Assembly: GCA_023229615.1 (NCBI GenBank) | Contig: JALNYX010000043.1 | Coordinates: forward strand, 1 to 7,216 | Direction of reading: 5' to 3' | DNA from: Candidatus Moraniibacteriota bacterium | GTDB lineage: Bacteria > Patescibacteriota > Minisyncoccia > Moranbacterales > UBA9337 | DNA: 7,216 nt | In this document: in pieces, positions 5,271-7,216 of the stretch | Position numbering within the stretch: position 1 is the first letter of the stretch | Layout: the number at the start of each line of letters is the position of its first letter | Notes under the pieces: model-generated | Seen by the model: the letters and a program-made list of their open reading frames with translations, nothing else | Database searches by the model: none | Told to the model about the DNA's origin: nothing | Translations under genes and position numbers: made by a program

Positions 5271-5903
5271 TGATTGCTTTTGGGCTTTTCCCATTGAGTA
5301 CTCTGTATAGCGGACTTGGATGGGGATTTCTTTGTATTTAAGTTTGTATTTGTATATTTCGCGGATTACTTCGCTGTCATATTCATATCGGTCGCCAAGA
5401 GTGTTGATGACTTCGGCGGCGCGACGGGAATAGGCGCGCAATCCCGATTGACTGTCGGTAACCCAAAGACCATACAAATACCAAGTGACGGCGTTGCCGA
5501 TTTTGTTGTGGATGATTTTGTACCAAGGCATTCCTTCTGGATTCATCAAACGTGAACCCAAAACCACGTCGCAATTTCCTTTGATAATAGGAGAGATGAG
5601 GCGCGCGATATCTTTGGGATCGTGCTGTCCATCGGCATCCATTGTGATGATAATATCAGCGCCCAAAAGCTTGGCGGCTTCAATTCCGGTTTTGGCAGCC
5701 GCACCTTTTCCGCGATTGATTTTGTGTCGGAGCGCCGTGGCGCCTGGAATTTGCTTGGCTTTGGAAAAAGTCCCGTCCGAACTTCCGTCGTCGACGATAA
5801 TGAGATTTTCATATCCAGCATCACGAATTTCTTTGGCAACATCGGCGATAACCTTTTCTTCGTTGTAAGCGGGAATAATGATATATATTTTTTCGGTGTT
5901 CAT
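5217..5903 (-). CDS. GT2 glycosyltransferase, dolichyl/polyprenyl-phosphate sugar synthase-like
   Basis: The 228-residue protein is a GT-A fold family 2 glycosyltransferase of the DPM1-like group, which moves a sugar from a nucleotide donor to a lipid phosphate or glycan on the cytoplasmic side of the membrane. Motifs are IIIPAYNEE (8-16), VDDGSSDGT (37-45), NRGKGAA (63-69), the metal-binding DAD in MDADGQHDP (88-96), VVLGSR (113-118), and TDSQSGLRAYSR (149-160). No transmembrane segments follow, so it is soluble or peripheral like DPM1. Start ATG 5903 places PAYNEE at the usual position. No Shine-Dalgarno is present. It faces away from ugd, which suggests a surface-glycan locus. Its TAA overlaps the convergent toxin gene by four bases and no terminator separates them. 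Its 3' end is duplicated at 3843-3897. Confidence 0.92.
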   Translation of the reverse strand: MNTEKIYIIIPAYNEEKVIADVAKEIRDAGYENLIIVDDGSSDGTFSKAKQIPGATALRHKINRGKGAAAKTGIEAAKLLGADIIITMDADGQHDPKDIARLISPIIKGNCDVVLGSRLMNPEGMPWYKIIHNKIGNAVTWYLYGLWVTDSQSGLRAYSRRAAEVINTLGDRYEYDSEVIREIYKYKLKYKEIPIQVRYTEYSMGKAQKQSLANGIKTVWKMLWKLVH

Positions 5904-5949
5904 TTTGTAATTGAATAGATCTGAATTATTATGCTAGTTCTATTATGGC

Positions 5950-5988
5950 ATTATATCAAAATAAATGAATTTGTTCCATTATTGTCAA
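5950..5988 (-). promoter_or_regulatory. Promoter of the glycosyltransferase gene
   Basis: On the minus strand TGATATAAT (5958 to 5950) is a perfect extended -10 element, about 40 bases before the expected start codon plus leader. Its own -35 at 17 bases is weak (TGGAAC). A perfect TTGACA at 5988-5983 pairs, with a 17-base spacer, with TTTATT (5965-5960), giving a second overlapping option. Confidence 0.6.
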
Positions 5989-6011
5989 TGATGCCATTTT
6001 ACGTTTTTTTA

Positions 6012-6040
6012 TTGACAAACCCCTGTAAATTTCTTATTCT
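6012..6040 (+). promoter_or_regulatory. Promoter of ugd
   Basis: TTGACA (6012-6017), a 17-base spacer and TATTCT (6035-6040) fit a sigma70-type promoter with a leader of about 100 bases. A second option is TTGTTT (6050-6055) with a 16-base spacer to TAAAAT (6072-6077), preceded by an extended TG at 6069-6070. Confidence 0.55.
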
Positions 6041-6065
6041 TGCAGAAAGTTGTTTGAAAAAATAG

Positions 6066-6087
6066 TTATGCTAAAATAAAAGCATAA
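6066..6087. promoter_or_regulatory. Inverted repeat in the ugd leader
   Basis: TTATGCT and AGCATAA form perfect 7-bp arms around eight A/T bases. The left arm overlaps the alternative -10 element at 6072-6077, so it could be an operator. As RNA it would form a modest hairpin upstream of the stronger one at 6103-6133. Confidence 0.4.
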
Positions 6088-6102
6088 TTCAATAAAAAAA
6101 AT

Positions 6103-6133
6103 CCCTCATCGGGAAAAACTTCCCGAGATGGGG
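6103..6133. terminator. Strong hairpin before ugd; leftward terminator-like
   Basis: GGGAA/TTCCC closes on AAAC and continues through C-G and T-A, a two-base GA bulge, then five more pairs (one G-U), about 12 bp in all. It ends one base before the ugd AAGGAG. Eight A residues precede it (6094-6101), so on the minus strand it is an almost ideal hairpin plus T8 terminator, although no minus-strand gene is seen to the right. On the plus strand it is a leader hairpin. Confidence 0.6.
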
Positions 6134-6146
6134 AAAGGAGAAAAGA

Positions 6147-7216
6147 ATGAATATTGCAATAATTGGTTCGGGTTACGTCGGCCTGGTGACGGGAGCCTGC
6201 CTGTCAGAATTTGGACACCAGATTGTCTGTATGGACAAAGATGGTGGAAAAATCGAGCGGCTTTGTAATGGTGAGATACCCATTTACGAGCCGGGACTCA
6301 AGGAATTAATCGACAAGGGTGTTGGTTCCGGTCGGTTATCTTTCACGACAGATATTGCCTGTGTGAAAGACGCGCAAGTAGTTTTTATTGCCGTTGGTAC
6401 ACCGACTTCTCGTCGAGGCGACGGATATGCCGATTTGACTTATATTTATTCGGCGGCCAAAGACTTGGCCCCACACCTTAGCAGTTATACTGTCTTGGTT
6501 GACAAGAGTACTGTTCCGGTTGGCACAGCCAGACAGGTTGCCCGCGTAATCAAGGAGGCTAATCCTGAAGCGCAATTTGATGTCGTTTCCAATCCCGAGT
6601 TTCTGCGGGAAGGCGCGGCAATTACTGATTTTATGCGTCCTGATCGCGTGGTGATCGGTACAGAATCGGAAAGATCAGAGGGAATTATGAAGGAAGTTTA
6701 TAATTCTCTGTTTGTGGACGGTTCGACGCCTTTTGTCATCACCGGACTTGAAACAGCCGAGTTGATCAAATACGCCTCAAATGCCTTCCTGTCGATGAAG
6801 ATCTCGTTTATTAATGAGATGGCAAATGTGTGCGAGGCGCTGGGGGCGGATGTTGTTGATCTGGCCAAGGCGGTCGGCCTTGATGGTCGGATCGGCAGGA
6901 AGTTTCTGCACGCTGGGCCCGGTTATGGCGGCTCCTGTTTTCCGAAAGATGCATTGGCTTTGTTGCGAATCGCCCAGGAAAACGGGGTTCCAATTCGAAC
7001 TGTCGCGGCAGCAGTTGAGACTAATGCTGCTCAAAAAGCGGCGATGGTGAAAAAGATTCGTGACGCCCTCGGCGGTTCGGAGGCCGGCAAGACTATCGGA
7101 GTTCTTGGCTTGACTTTTAAGCCGGAAACGGATGATTTGCGAGATGCTCCGGCGCTAACGATCTTGCCACCTCTTTTTGAAAAGGGGGCAAAAATTCAGG
7201 CGCACGATCCGCAAGG
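6147..7216 (+). CDS. ugd: UDP-glucose 6-dehydrogenase, C-terminus cut by window edge
   Basis: This enzyme oxidises UDP-glucose twice with NAD+ to UDP-glucuronate, a precursor for capsule, exopolysaccharide and modified lipids, in the cytoplasm. The 356 visible residues show the NAD-binding GSGYVG (7-12), IPIYEPGL, VGTPT, STVPVGT, SNPEFLREG, KYASNAFLSMKISFINE, and the catalytic-cysteine motif GPGYGGSCFPKD with Cys264. GVLGLTFKPETDDLRDAP marks the second, UDP-binding Rossmann half. Family members are usually about 430-450 residues, so roughly 80 residues lie beyond the window. AAGGAG (6135-6140) is six bases before the ATG. The usual gap after VGTPT is slightly atypical (SRRGDGYADL). The gene is more GC-rich than its left neighbours and is divergent from the glycosyltransferase. 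Confidence 0.97.
   Translation, partial: MNIAIIGSGYVGLVTGACLSEFGHQIVCMDKDGGKIERLCNGEIPIYEPGLKELIDKGVGSGRLSFTTDIACVKDAQVVFIAVGTPTSRRGDGYADLTYIYSAAKDLAPHLSSYTVLVDKSTVPVGTARQVARVIKEANPEAQFDVVSNPEFLREGAAITDFMRPDRVVIGTESERSEGIMKEVYNSLFVDGSTPFVITGLETAELIKYASNAFLSMKISFINEMANVCEALGADVVDLAKAVGLDGRIGRKFLHAGPGYGGSCFPKDALALLRIAQENGVPIRTVAAAVETNAAQKAAMVKKIRDALGGSEAGKTIGVLGLTFKPETDDLRDAPALTILPPLFEKGAKIQAHDPQ

Noticed and set aside
5264..5278. Sigma54-like TTGGCAAGTGATTGC on the plus strand
   Set aside because: The GG to GC spacing is one base too short, and it lies inside the glycosyltransferase gene with no gene properly placed downstream.
5316..5918. Several plus-strand ORFs opposite the glycosyltransferase
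   Set aside because: They are shadows of the minus-strand GT2 gene, which carries all family motifs. None has a ribosome site or a recognisable product.

Overview
The window holds five complete protein genes and two partial ones, with no rRNA, tRNA or CRISPR array. I cannot name the organism. The mix suggests an uncultured bacterium, perhaps of a candidate phylum such as Patescibacteria: FG-GAP-like surface repeats, a small soluble GT2 glycosyltransferase, an AbiE-type toxin-antitoxin pair, and several genes without a good Shine-Dalgarno. That is a low-confidence inference. The standard code fits, because no in-frame TGA appears inside the other genes.

Layout. (1) 1-1427, minus: N-terminal part of a secreted repeat protein (signal peptide, FN3-like segment, three Flg_new/InlB-B-like repeats, then FG-GAP/VCBS-like repeats), running off the left edge. 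(2) 1428-1681: divergent control region with a leader hairpin for the minus gene, a sigma70-type promoter and a palindrome for the plus gene. (3) 1682-2857, plus: a sigma54-activator-type AAA+ protein with a Fis-type HTH and no sensory domain. (4) 2906-3796, plus: an unrecognised protein with two internal repeats and a weakly sigma70-region-2-like C-terminus. It lies in the same reading frame as the AAA+ gene, separated only by one TGA and 16 start-less codons, so the two may be one interrupted gene. A strong terminator follows at 3796-3839. (5) 3843-5270: a compact AT-rich abiEi-abiEii cassette lying between two direct repeats. Each repeat is the 3' end of a glycosyltransferase gene. (6) 5217-5903, minus: the intact GT2 glycosyltransferase, whose 3' end is the right-hand repeat. 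(7) 5904-6146: back-to-back promoters. (8) 6147-7216, plus: UDP-glucose 6-dehydrogenase (ugd), running off the right edge.

How it fits together. The glycosyltransferase and ugd are probably part of a surface-polysaccharide or glycolipid locus, transcribed divergently. The repeat protein is an exported surface or extracellular protein. The AbiE pair looks like a later insertion at the 3' end of the glycosyltransferase gene. The leftover glycosyltransferase tail at 3844-3897, four bases from the terminator of the neighbouring gene, marks where that gene probably used to end. The toxin gene has a suspicious Val where the first acidic residue of its nucleotidyltransferase motif is expected. The most unusual items are the repeat-flanked AbiE cassette and the TGA between two same-frame regulatory ORFs, bracketed by two hairpins.
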